The translations under genes and the position numbers were made by a program. Shown in pieces: positions 8,184-15,041 of a stretch of 20,134 bases of DNA. Every line of letters starts with the position of its first letter. Position 1 is the stretch's first letter. The DNA comes from Roseiarcus sp963755075 (GTDB lineage Bacteria; Pseudomonadota; Alphaproteobacteria; Rhizobiales; Beijerinckiaceae): NCBI GenBank assembly GCA_963755075.1, contig CAVWKL010000050.1, forward strand, positions 1 to 20,134, read 5' to 3'. The notes under the pieces are model-generated. The model did not search any database and was not told where the DNA came from. It saw only the letters and a program-made list of their open reading frames with translations.

Positions 8184-8257
8184 TTAAACTATTGATTATA
8201 ATAACTGAATTGCGACACAAACGCCAGAAATCAATGCGCGATCCGGTGTATGCGGGT

Positions 8258-8650
8258 TCAGTTCAGCACCCGGCGGGCCTGCGGGCTGTCGAGCGAGAAG
8301 GCGGGAATGGCGACGTCGAAGACGTCGCCGTCCTCGGCGACCATGCGGTAGCTGCCGACCATGATGCCGCTCGGCGTGCGCAACGGGCACCCCGAGGCGT
8401 AGCGGAACGATTCGCCCGGCGCGAGCGTCGGCTGTTCGCCGACGACGCCGGGGCCGCGCACCTCTTCGCGACGGCCGGCGGCGTCGGTGATCCGCCAGTG
8501 GCGATGGGTCAACTGCACCGTCCGTTCGCCGAGATTGACGATTTCGACGGTGTAGGTCCAGAAGTAGCGCGGCTCCTCGGGATCCGATCGCTCGGCCGAA
8601 TAGGTTGGTTCGACGGTGACTTTGATGTCTCGGGTGACGGCGGCGTACAT
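8258..8650 (-). CDS. apaG: ApaG domain protein (DUF525)
   Basis: A 130-residue ApaG protein, a cytosolic fibronectin-III-like beta-sandwich. Bacterial ApaG has been tied to Co2+ resistance and Mg2+ efflux by genetics, but its biochemical role is unsettled. Visible conserved segments are TRDIKVTVEPTY, YFWTYTVEI, HRHWRITDAAGR, EVRGPGVVGEQP and GCPLRTPSGIMVGSY, which cover the whole family domain. The start is taken at ATG 8650 (MYAAVTRD), as in other family members; a GTG just before it at 8653 is an alternative. No strong Shine-Dalgarno sequence is visible. It follows the DUF1194 gene on the same strand with a 76-base gap. Confidence 0.94.
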   Translation of the reverse strand: MYAAVTRDIKVTVEPTYSAERSDPEEPRYFWTYTVEIVNLGERTVQLTHRHWRITDAAGRREEVRGPGVVGEQPTLAPGESFRYASGCPLRTPSGIMVGSYRMVAEDGDVFDVAIPAFSLDSPQARRVLN

Positions 8651-8726
8651 CACGCCAGTCTAGCGAATGGCCGCGCCGCGGCCAAGCGCCGTGACGACGA
8701 CGCCGTAACGGCCGCCGGCGCGGCCC

Positions 8727-9545
8727 TCATTCCTCTCCCAGGGCGCGCCCGCCGCGCGCGCTCGGGCGGGCGAGCGCAGTCAGATCGTCGCCGCGCGGCG
8801 TGGCCCCGGCGATCTCGCTGATGAGTTTGCGGATCATCGCCTCGTCGAAGCTGTTGAAATCGTCGATCGGCAGGACGAACGCGCCGGGGCCGCCGATCAC
8901 ATTGTCGCGATAATAGTTGGCGAGGCCGCCGGGCGGGTTGGTGTGCAGCGCCAGAAAGCCGCCTTGCGCGGCGGCCCGCCGGTTGAAAATGGCGAGGCCG
9001 TTGATCGTCGCGCCGGCGCTCAACGCCGCGTCGCGCGCCTCGGTCGGGGTTCGGCCCTGGTTGCTGGTGCCGTCGCCGGAGACGTCGATGACCTCGCGGT
9101 CGGCGACAAAGCCGCTCTCGACCAAGAGCCCCATGGAGAAATCGATCGCCGAGCCGATCGCGGTGCGCCCGACGAAGGAGCGCGGCGCGGCGGCGAGCGC
9201 GGCGGCGAACTTGCGCGCGTCGGCCGCCTCGCCGATCACCGTCCAGTCGACCACGGTCTTTTCTTCGCCCTCGCCCGCCCATTCGACGAAACTGACCGCA
9301 ATGGCGCCGTGCGGCCCGGCGCGGATGGCGTCGAGAACCCTGGGGTCGGCGATCGCCGCGGCGTAGCCGCGCCGCTGCAACGCGAATTCCTCCTCGTCGA
9401 TGCTGCGCGAGACGTCGGCCGCCAGCACCAGAGCCACGTCGACCGCCTGCGCCGCGCGCGCCTCTCCCGCCCACGGCTGAAAGGCCAGGGCGGCAAAGAC
9501 GGCGCCGGCCGCCGAAGCGGCTGCGCAGAGGCCAACACCGCGCAT
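8727..9545 (-). CDS. DUF1194 domain-containing exported protein (von Willebrand A-like)
   Basis: A 272-residue protein with an N-terminal signal peptide (about residues 1-32, ending GEARAAQA) followed by a von Willebrand factor A-like domain of the DUF1194 family. VDVALVLAADVSRSID carries the metal-ion-dependent adhesion site pattern DxSxS (D44, S46, S48). Further on come IAVSFVEWAG, GRTAIGSAIDFSM with the later MIDAS Thr, and REVIDVSGDGTSNQG. The last segment, with RDAALSAGATINGLAI and YYRDNVIGGPGAFV, is typical of the family. It is likely periplasmic or exported; its function is unknown. It starts at ATG 9545 and is divergent from the DUF1203 gene across 204 bases. Confidence 0.88.
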   Translation of the reverse strand: MRGVGLCAAASAAGAVFAALAFQPWAGEARAAQAVDVALVLAADVSRSIDEEEFALQRRGYAAAIADPRVLDAIRAGPHGAIAVSFVEWAGEGEEKTVVDWTVIGEAADARKFAAALAAAPRSFVGRTAIGSAIDFSMGLLVESGFVADREVIDVSGDGTSNQGRTPTEARDAALSAGATINGLAIFNRRAAAQGGFLALHTNPPGGLANYYRDNVIGGPGAFVLPIDDFNSFDEAMIRKLISEIAGATPRGDDLTALARPSARGGRALGEE

Positions 9546-9749
9546 GGGGCTGCCTGCGGAACGACAGAGCGGGCAGGGATGACATGGGGCGTCGGGACGA
9601 CGACGACAAGGCTCGGCGGCGGGGCGGGCTCGCGGCCGGCCGGGTGGAAATCAGGCCGCCGGTTTCGGCCCGCCTGCGCCGCAGGAACCGGGTGGCCTCA
9701 AGGCTTGGCGCGCCGCATGGTTATCCTCTCCAGAACCGAGGAGCCTATC

Positions 9750-10217
9750 ATGACCTTTCGTATTACCGGCCTGTCGCCCGAGCCCTTTCGCCATCTCTTC
9801 GGGCTGAGCGAGGAGGAATTGTCTCGCAAGGGCGTCAAGCGTTACGTCGCCGACAAGAAGCCCGGTTTTCCCGATCGCATCGCGATGCGCGACGTCGATC
9901 CCGGCGAGCGCGTCCTGCTGCTCAACCACCTCTGTCAGCCCGCCGACACCCCCTACCGCGCTGCGCACGCCATCTTCATCGGCGAGGGCTCCGAGGCGAC
10001 TTACGACCGAGTTGGAGAGGTTCCCGAGGTCATGCGGGTGCGGCTGTTGTCGCTGCGCGCCTATGACGCCGAGCACATGATGATCGACGCCGACGTCGTC
10101 GACGGCAGGGAGGTCGAGCCCGTCATCGCCCGCCTTCTCGCCAACCCTGACGTCGCCTATATCCATGCGCACAACGCCAAGCGCGGCTGCTACTCCGGCC
10201 TGATCGCACGCGCCTGA
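9750..10217 (+). CDS. DUF1203 domain-containing protein
   Basis: A 155-residue cytosolic protein matching the DUF1203 family over its whole length: the N-terminal MTFRITGLSPEPFRHLFGLS, the central GFPDRIAMRDVDPGERVLLLNH, then TPYRAAHAIFIGEG, and the end HAHNAKRGCYSGLIARA. No catalytic role is established for the family. The conserved Cys and His residues near the C-terminus (AHNAKRGC) are noteworthy but unexplained. The start is ATG 9750, chosen because GAGGAG (9738-9743) lies six bases upstream; the open frame extends far upstream but there overlaps the divergent DUF1194 gene and is not real. Confidence 0.9.
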   Translation: MTFRITGLSPEPFRHLFGLSEEELSRKGVKRYVADKKPGFPDRIAMRDVDPGERVLLLNHLCQPADTPYRAAHAIFIGEGSEATYDRVGEVPEVMRVRLLSLRAYDAEHMMIDADVVDGREVEPVIARLLANPDVAYIHAHNAKRGCYSGLIARA

Positions 10218-10765
10218 CGGCATCGCGCGACGGAGGATTCGCGCCGCAACATTTCTTGCATCGGGCGAACGAGCCGCGCTGTGTCTGGTGCGCGTTGCCG
10301 CGGCGCGCCTCCAAGGCCCGGATTCGCGGGCTCGGACGGCGGACGGCGGCTCGACTGGGCCCGAGGCGGCCGCGTGAGCGCACGCTGGCGAGGACAGCAT
10401 GACGGCTGGTCAATCGGGCACAGGAGATAATCGGCCGCCGGTCATGGGTTGATCGGCGCCTGCGGCGCCTGTCGGACAGAGGCCAGTTCTCGGGAGCGGA
10501 TTGGCGGGTTTGGATAGTCGAAACGTCGAAGCCGACATTCGCTCCCGCACAGCCTCGCGGCCGCTCTCGACCCCGAACGGACGTTCGGGCAATTGACTGA
10601 CGCCCGCGCGTTCCACGGTCAGTGCTTGCTCGCAGGCCGCCCGTTTTCTAATGTTCGACCCGGTCCAAACGGCGGGACCGATCACAGGGACACGGTGCGA
10701 TTTGCGCTCGCCCCACGACCGTGTCGCGGTTGGAATCTCCGATCGAAGTCTCGGGAGGCGTCTCA
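10218..10765. other. 548-base stretch without a recognisable gene
   Basis: No open frame here resembles a known family, and frames on both strands are Arg-, Pro- and Ser-rich as expected for noncoding GC-rich DNA. It holds a perfect 7-base inverted repeat (10572-10589) and a second short hairpin, CGGTCC/GGACCG (10671-10676 with 10685-10690). The promoter of the downstream small monooxygenase-like gene must lie in its right part, but I see no clear consensus. Confidence 0.6.
10572..10589. repeat. Perfect inverted repeat, possible operator or hairpin
   Basis: CCCGAAC (10572-10578) and GTTCGGG (10583-10589) flank GGAC. It lies 176 bases before the monooxygenase-like gene at 10766 and is not followed by a T-run, so an operator is at least as likely as a terminator. 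Confidence 0.45.
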
Positions 10766-11062
10766 ATGACCGCATTCAATGTCGTGCGGTTCCGGGTTAA
10801 GCCGGGACGTGAACAAGAATTTCTCGATGCGTTCCAGAATGTTCAGTCAAAGTGGCCCGGCTGGAAACGAGTCGATATGATTCAAACCGGCGAGAGGTCC
10901 TATTGCACCATCGGCGAATGGGAAGATATGGCGGCGATTGCGGCTGCCCGGCCGAATATGATCGCGACCCTGAATACGTTTCGCGATACGCTTGAGGATC
11001 TCGGCGGCGGCCTCGGGGTAACCGACGCGGCGTCAGGCCCGGTCATTCTCGAGATCAGATAG
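10766..11062 (+). CDS. Antibiotic biosynthesis monooxygenase (ABM)-like small protein
   Basis: A 98-residue protein with the pattern of the dimeric alpha-beta barrel ABM superfamily: the first strand FNVVRFRVKPGREQEFLDAF, a central strand YCTIGEWEDMAAI, and a last strand PVILEIR. Proteins of this fold include cofactor-free monooxygenases and haem-degrading enzymes, but many small members have no known activity; no catalytic residue can be claimed. The start is ATG 10766, preceded at seven bases by a strong GGGAGG (10753-10758); an in-frame GTG at 10721 is less likely. It is followed after 278 bases by the DUF1059 gene, too far to assume an operon. Confidence 0.7.
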   Translation: MTAFNVVRFRVKPGREQEFLDAFQNVQSKWPGWKRVDMIQTGERSYCTIGEWEDMAAIAAARPNMIATLNTFRDTLEDLGGGLGVTDAASGPVILEIR

Positions 11063-11235
11063 ACCCTTGGTCGGTCGCGCCGAAACCTGGGCCTCGCGCT
11101 GGCCAGCCGCAGGGTCCCGACGAACCCCGGCGGCGTAGGGACGGACCAGCGGGCCACGGCGTCCGCCGCGGCGGTCGGGGCCGGCCGATTTCCGATGCGC
11201 TTTCGTGCTTCGTGCGCTTGGGGACCGCGCCTTCA

Positions 11236-11296
11236 CGGCATAGCCGGTATGAGATACGCTCGCGGCCCGGCCCTCCCGGCATAACCGGGATAAGGG
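11236..11296. repeat. Imperfect 20-base direct repeat pair
   Basis: Two 20-base units at 11236-11255 and 11277-11296 share 15 positions (CGGCATA followed by a variable base, CCGG, then a purine-rich tail). They lie 41 bases apart start to start, just upstream of the DUF1059 gene. They could be regulator sites or a fragment of a dispersed repeat. Confidence 0.35.
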
Positions 11297-11340
11297 CCTA
11301 TGGGTCGCCATCTTCAAAGGCCCGCGAATTGGAGGAGACC

Positions 11341-11556
11341 ATGGGACGAAAGTTCATCGATTGCCGTGAAACGCCTAGCGTCATGAATTGCTCGATCGCA
11401 ATTTCGGCCGACAGCGAACAGGAGCTCATTGATGCGGCGGTTCAGCACGCCGTTAGCGTCCACGGGCATAAAGACACTCCGGATTTTCGCAAGCTCATCA
11501 AGGGAGCAATCCGAGAGGGAGCGCCGCCGCTCGATGCGTCGCCGAGGACCGCCTGA
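11341..11556 (+). CDS. DUF1059 domain-containing small protein
   Basis: A 71-residue protein that fits the DUF1059 family end to end: KFIDCRETPSVMNCSIAISA, EQELIDAAVQHAVSVHGHKD and the end DFRKLIKGAIREGAPP. Two cysteines (DC and NC) and the pair of His in HAVSVHGH are family hallmarks and suggest metal or redox contacts, but the function is unknown. The ATG at 11341 follows GGAGGAG by four bases, an excellent ribosome binding site. A stem-loop follows the stop. Confidence 0.92.
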   Translation: MGRKFIDCRETPSVMNCSIAISADSEQELIDAAVQHAVSVHGHKDTPDFRKLIKGAIREGAPPLDASPRTA

Positions 11557-11961
11557 GGAAGGGCGACTGGCGACGGGATTTGTTGCGAACCCCGTCTCGC
11601 CAGCCGATACGACTGGTCGTCATCAAGCGCTAACGGGTGTCGCGCACGCCAGTTGCGGCGAAGCTCCGGCGAGCGGATCGACGTCGAGCCGCTCCATCGG
11701 CTCAACATCCGTTTCGGCGGCGTCGCGACCATCGGCTGAACGGCTTGGTTGCGCATCCCGATCATCGGCGCCGCCGCTCTCAAGGTCCGCTCCGAGCTCC
11801 TCGGCCCGAACGCAACGCCGCGCCGCCCCCGCCATGGCGCGCCGCCGAGCGAGCGGCTATAGGTTCGCCTCATACGATCCGACGGCGTGAAAGCTCGCTC
11901 CGAATGCTCCCTTCCTCTTTTGCGCCTGCCCGAACCCGCGCCCTGCAGCGGGGCGTATGAG
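11557..11961. other. 405-base gene-free stretch before the GMC oxidoreductase
   Basis: Apart from the stem-loop at its left end I see no supported feature. Open frames on both strands are low-complexity and unlike known families. An upstream in-frame GTG at 11887 could lengthen the GMC protein by 25 residues, but that extension does not look like part of the enzyme. Confidence 0.5.
11567..11603 (+). terminator. Candidate stem-loop terminator after the DUF1059 gene
   Basis: CTGGCGA (11567-11573) pairs with TCGCCAG (11597-11603), and CGGG (11574-11577) with CCCG (11591-11594), leaving a TC bulge and a 13-base loop. It starts 10 bases after the DUF1059 stop. There is no T-run, so it may only stabilise the RNA end. 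Confidence 0.35.
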
Positions 11962-13581
11962 ATGGGCGATCTCTTCGATTTCGTCATCGTCGGCGCGGGT
12001 TCGGCGGGCTGCGTGTTGGCGGAGCGGCTTTCGGCGAGCGGGCGCCACAGCGTCGCCCTGATCGAGGCGGGCGGCTCGGACCGGCGCTTCTGGGTGCAGA
12101 CGCCGCTCGGCTACGGCAAGACGTTCTATGATGTGAGCCTCAACTGGGCCTATCGCGCCGAGCCCGATCCGGGGCTTGCCGGCCGCGCGGACTATTGGCC
12201 GCGCGGAAAATTGCTCGGCGGGTCGAGCTCGATCAACGCCATGGTGTGGGTGCGCGGCGACCCTGCCGACTTCGACGATTGGGCGGCCGAAGGCAATCCC
12301 GGCTGGAGCTACGCCGATTGCCTGCCGTTCTTCAAGGCGATCGAGGACAATGAGGCGGGCGCGGACCCATGGCGCGGGCAGGGCGGCGCGCTGCGGGTCA
12401 GCGACGTCTCGAAGCGGTTGCATCCGCTCGCTCGGCGGTTCATCGCGGCGGGCCGGCAGGCGGGTTTCGCCGTCAATCCCGATTTCAACGGCGCGGCGCA
12501 GGAGGGGATCGGCGTCTACCAGATCAACACCAAGAACGGCTGGCGCATGTCCGCCGCCAAGGCGTTTCTGCGCCCGGCCGCCAAACGCGCCAACGTCAGC
12601 GTCCTCACCGAGGCGCAGGCGACGCGGGTGCTGTTCGAGGGGCGACGGGCGAGCGGCGTCGAAATCCGCCGCGGCGGCCGAGCCGGCGTCGTCGGCGCGC
12701 GGCGCGAGGTGATCCTTGCCGCGGGGGCGGTCAATTCGCCGCAGCTCCTGCAGCTCTCCGGCGTCGGGCCGGGCGCGCATCTGGCCGCTCTCGGCGTCGA
12801 CATCGTCCAGGACAGCGGCGCGGTCGGCCATCATCTTCAGGACCATATCGGCATCAACTACACCTATCGCGCCAAGGTCAGAACGCTCAACGAGGCGCTT
12901 CGCCCCTGGTACGGCAAGCTCCTGGCGGGGCTCGACTTCCTCATCCGCTCGCGCGGGCCCCTCAGCCTCAGCCTCAATCAGGCCGGCGGCTTCGTGCGCA
13001 CCCGACCGGAACTGAAGCGTCCCGACATCCAGCTCTATTTCCAGGCGATCAGCACGCTCGGCGCCAAGACGGGCACGCGGCCGCTGTTGACCCCCGATCC
13101 GTTTCCCGGCTTCTCCCTCGGGCTCTCCAATTGCCGTCCGACCAGCCGCGGCAGCATCCTGGCGCGCTCCGCCGATCCCTTCCAGGCCCCCCGCATCGCG
13201 CCCAACGCGCTGGCGACCGGCGAAGACGTCGAGACCTGTCTTGAGGGCGTGAAACTCTTGCGCCGGTTGGCCGCCCGGCCGGCCCTGCGCGAGGTCATCG
13301 AGGCCGAGCTGGCGCCCGGACCCGAGGCGCGCAGCGACGCCGACCTGATCGCCGATCTTCGCCGGCGCTCCGGCACGGTCTATCATCCCGTCGGCACCTG
13401 CCGGATGGCGGCGGAGGCGACGCGGGGCGCGGTCGACGCGCGTCTCAGGGTCTACGGGCTCGAGGGGTTGCGGGTCGTCGACGCGTCGGTCTTTCCCGCC
13501 ATCGTCTCCGGCAATATCAACGCGGCGGTGATGATGGTCGCCGCCAAGGCCGCCGCGCTGATTCTCGAGGACGCGCGCTGA
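11962..13581 (+). CDS. GMC family FAD-dependent oxidoreductase (choline/alcohol dehydrogenase-like)
   Basis: A 539-residue glucose-methanol-choline oxidoreductase that oxidises an alcohol to an aldehyde with FAD. It shows the N-terminal dinucleotide fold FVIVGAGSAGCVLAERL (GAGSAG at 11-16) and GMC signature 1, GGSSSINAMVWVRGDPADFD (from about residue 86). Signature 2 is GAVNSPQLLQLSGVGP (from about 255). The C-terminal catalytic pair is His in YHPVGTC (H475) and Asn in SGNINAA (N518). Length is normal and no signal peptide is seen. It is closer to the bacterial BetA/AlkJ-type dehydrogenases than to oxygen-using oxidases, but the substrate cannot be told. The start is ATG 11962, directly before the Rossmann motif. 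It is convergent with hemJ (15-base gap); an exported cytochrome c gene lies just beyond. Confidence 0.94.
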   Translation: MGDLFDFVIVGAGSAGCVLAERLSASGRHSVALIEAGGSDRRFWVQTPLGYGKTFYDVSLNWAYRAEPDPGLAGRADYWPRGKLLGGSSSINAMVWVRGDPADFDDWAAEGNPGWSYADCLPFFKAIEDNEAGADPWRGQGGALRVSDVSKRLHPLARRFIAAGRQAGFAVNPDFNGAAQEGIGVYQINTKNGWRMSAAKAFLRPAAKRANVSVLTEAQATRVLFEGRRASGVEIRRGGRAGVVGARREVILAAGAVNSPQLLQLSGVGPGAHLAALGVDIVQDSGAVGHHLQDHIGINYTYRAKVRTLNEALRPWYGKLLAGLDFLIRSRGPLSLSLNQAGGFVRTRPELKRPDIQLYFQAISTLGAKTGTRPLLTPDPFPGFSLGLSNCRPTSRGSILARSADPFQAPRIAPNALATGEDVETCLEGVKLLRRLAARPALREVIEAELAPGPEARSDADLIADLRRRSGTVYHPVGTCRMAAEATRGAVDARLRVYGLEGLRVVDASVFPAIVSGNINAAVMMVAAKAAALILEDAR

Positions 13582-13596
13582 GACGTCGGCGCTCGC

Positions 13597-14029
13597 TCAG
13601 AACGGCTTGAACACCACGAGAATCACGATGCCGATCATGACAACGGTGGGAGTTCTCGTTGAGAATGCGGTAGTAGAGCGCGGAGCGACGATTGCCGTCC
13701 TTGGCGAAGGCGCGCGCCAAACCGGCGAGATACAGGTAAATTCCGGAAAGCACGAGGACCAGCGCCAGTTTCGCATGCAGCCAAGGCGACTGGAAATCAT
13801 CGAGCCTGTAGGCGAGCAGCAGGCCGGTCAGCCAGACCGCGATCATCGCCGGGTTGACGATTCCCTTGAGCAGCCTTCGCTCCATGACCTTGAGCGTCTC
13901 CGACAGTTCGGACCCCGCCTTCGCGTCGGCGTGATAGACAAAAAGCCGCGGCAAGTAGAGCATTCCCGCCATCAACGATATGACGGCGAGAATATGCAGC
14001 GTCTTGATCCAAAGATCCGGCGAGTCCAT
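13597..14029 (-). pseudogene. hemJ: Protoporphyrinogen oxidase HemJ, apparent +1 frameshift near the C-terminus
   Basis: HemJ oxidises protoporphyrinogen IX to protoporphyrin IX in the inner membrane, the penultimate step of haem synthesis. From ATG 14029 the frame reads LWIKTLHILAVISLMAGMLY, LPRLFVYH, ETLKVMERRLLKGIVNPAMI and WLHAKLALVLVLSGIYLYL, all as in HemJ, up to YYRILNE. The frame then turns into Arg-rich nonsense running to 13517. The family ending TPTVVMIGIVILVVFKPF is present one base out of phase and stops at 13597. One extra base at about 13650-13656 (in GAGAACTCCC read on the minus strand) explains it; without it the protein is 143 residues, normal for HemJ. About four membrane segments are expected. 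The break is a real recent mutation or a sequence error; because HemJ is usually the only such enzyme in these bacteria, error is a serious possibility. TTG 14038 is an alternative start. Confidence 0.88.
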
Positions 14030-14122
14030 GGAGCGCAAGGTCCGATCGGGTCAAAAGCGGAAATTCTCCGCGCCGAAGCCGCAGCGAAGATCGACGAGCG
14101 CGACATCGAAGTCAGGTCGCAA

Positions 14123-14545
14123 TCAGTCGTCTTTCGCGCCTTCCCAAATCCACGTCCGGATGGTGTCTCGATCGCAAATCGACAGCTGCTTCTTTCCGTG
14201 CGGCATACGAATTTCCGGCGCGACTCGCCAATCGAGCAGGCGCATCAGGTTGCTTGTTTCCGGATCGCCGGGAACGACCATGGGGCCAAATTTGGTGCCC
14301 TTCATCACACCCTCATATGAGGTCAAATCGAGTCCGCTTTGATCGTATCCCTCCCCGCCCGGCTGATGACAGCTCGAGCATCTAAATTTCAGCAGCGGCA
14401 GGACATCTTCGGAGAAGCTCACCCGCGGCTGCAACGGCGGCGCAGCCGAGGCTTCGGTCGACCGCAATTGGTTGCCCGCGCCGATGGGGGCGATCGCATA
14501 CAGGGCGACCACTGCGCCTAGCGTCAGAGCGAACTTGACCTTCAT
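14123..14545 (-). CDS. Exported c-type cytochrome, planctomycete-type cytochrome c domain
   Basis: A 140-residue exported single-haem cytochrome. The signal peptide is MKVKFALTLGAVVALYAIAP and a little beyond. The mature part begins VSFSEDVLPLLKFRCSSCHQ with the haem site C56-S-S-C59-H60, and later has SGLDLTSYEGVMKGTKFGP, VPGDPETSNLMRLLDW and EIRMPHG, whose M114 is the likely second axial ligand. The ending DTIRTWIWEGAKDD matches the end of planctomycete cytochrome c (PSCyt1-type) domains. The start at 14545 is supported by GGAGG on the minus strand about five bases upstream. It is assembled in the periplasm by the Ccm system, part of which is encoded at 5487-6978. It probably carries electrons for a neighbouring dehydrogenase, which is inference. 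It is 93 bases upstream of hemJ on the same strand. Confidence 0.88.
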   Translation of the reverse strand: MKVKFALTLGAVVALYAIAPIGAGNQLRSTEASAAPPLQPRVSFSEDVLPLLKFRCSSCHQPGGEGYDQSGLDLTSYEGVMKGTKFGPMVVPGDPETSNLMRLLDWRVAPEIRMPHGKKQLSICDRDTIRTWIWEGAKDD

Positions 14546-15041
14546 ATGAGCCTCCGTCCAGAGAGCCTTCAATACCTGTTTCAGCGCAATGCGATATTCT
14601 CCCGCCTGTGCCCGGGCGGCGGCGGGACGCCAAATTGACTCCGTCCCCTGCGAGTGGCCCCTCGCGAGCCGCCACGCGCGCCAAGGGCCGATCACGATCG
14701 ACGGATGCGACAACCTAAGTCATAGCAATTGCCAGCGCAAACGCCGCGTCGTTTTCATGCCGAGACCGCGGCTGAAAGTCATATTCGGCAAACCGACGAG
14801 GCATCCCGGGCCGAGATTTCCACGCCCGAGCGGTTGATGAGACGCAGGTCTCGACGACGCGGGCAAAACCCGGCATGCCTGTCGGCCGATCCATCGACCC
14901 GTCCCGCCACCGTCCTTGCGCGATCGCGCCGGCGCATTGCGCTCATCGCCCTTGGCGGGGCAGAACGACCGCACGCGGCGCCGACGAGGCTCGGCGCGCG
15001 ACGGGCCCCAGCGCTTGCGCCTCGAAAGGTATGAACCGCCG
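14546..15041. other. 496-base region between the divergent cytochrome c and FAD-oxidase genes
   Basis: I see no supported gene; short frames on both strands are Arg/Pro-rich and unlike known families. It should hold the promoters for both divergent genes, but no convincing -35/-10 pair stands out. Confidence 0.5.

Noticed and set aside
7641..8195. Plus-strand open frame of 184 codons
   Set aside because: It is antisense to the IS1380 transposase remnant, which has the recognisable family sequence.
10410..10775. Minus-strand frame of 121 codons in the gene-free stretch
   Set aside because: There is no ribosome site, no family resemblance, and it runs over the start of the ABM-like gene.
13517..13596. 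Extended out-of-phase tail of hemJ as a novel C-terminal domain
   Set aside because: The tail is Arg-rich, overlaps the end of the convergent GMC gene, and the true family ending is found in the neighbouring frame.
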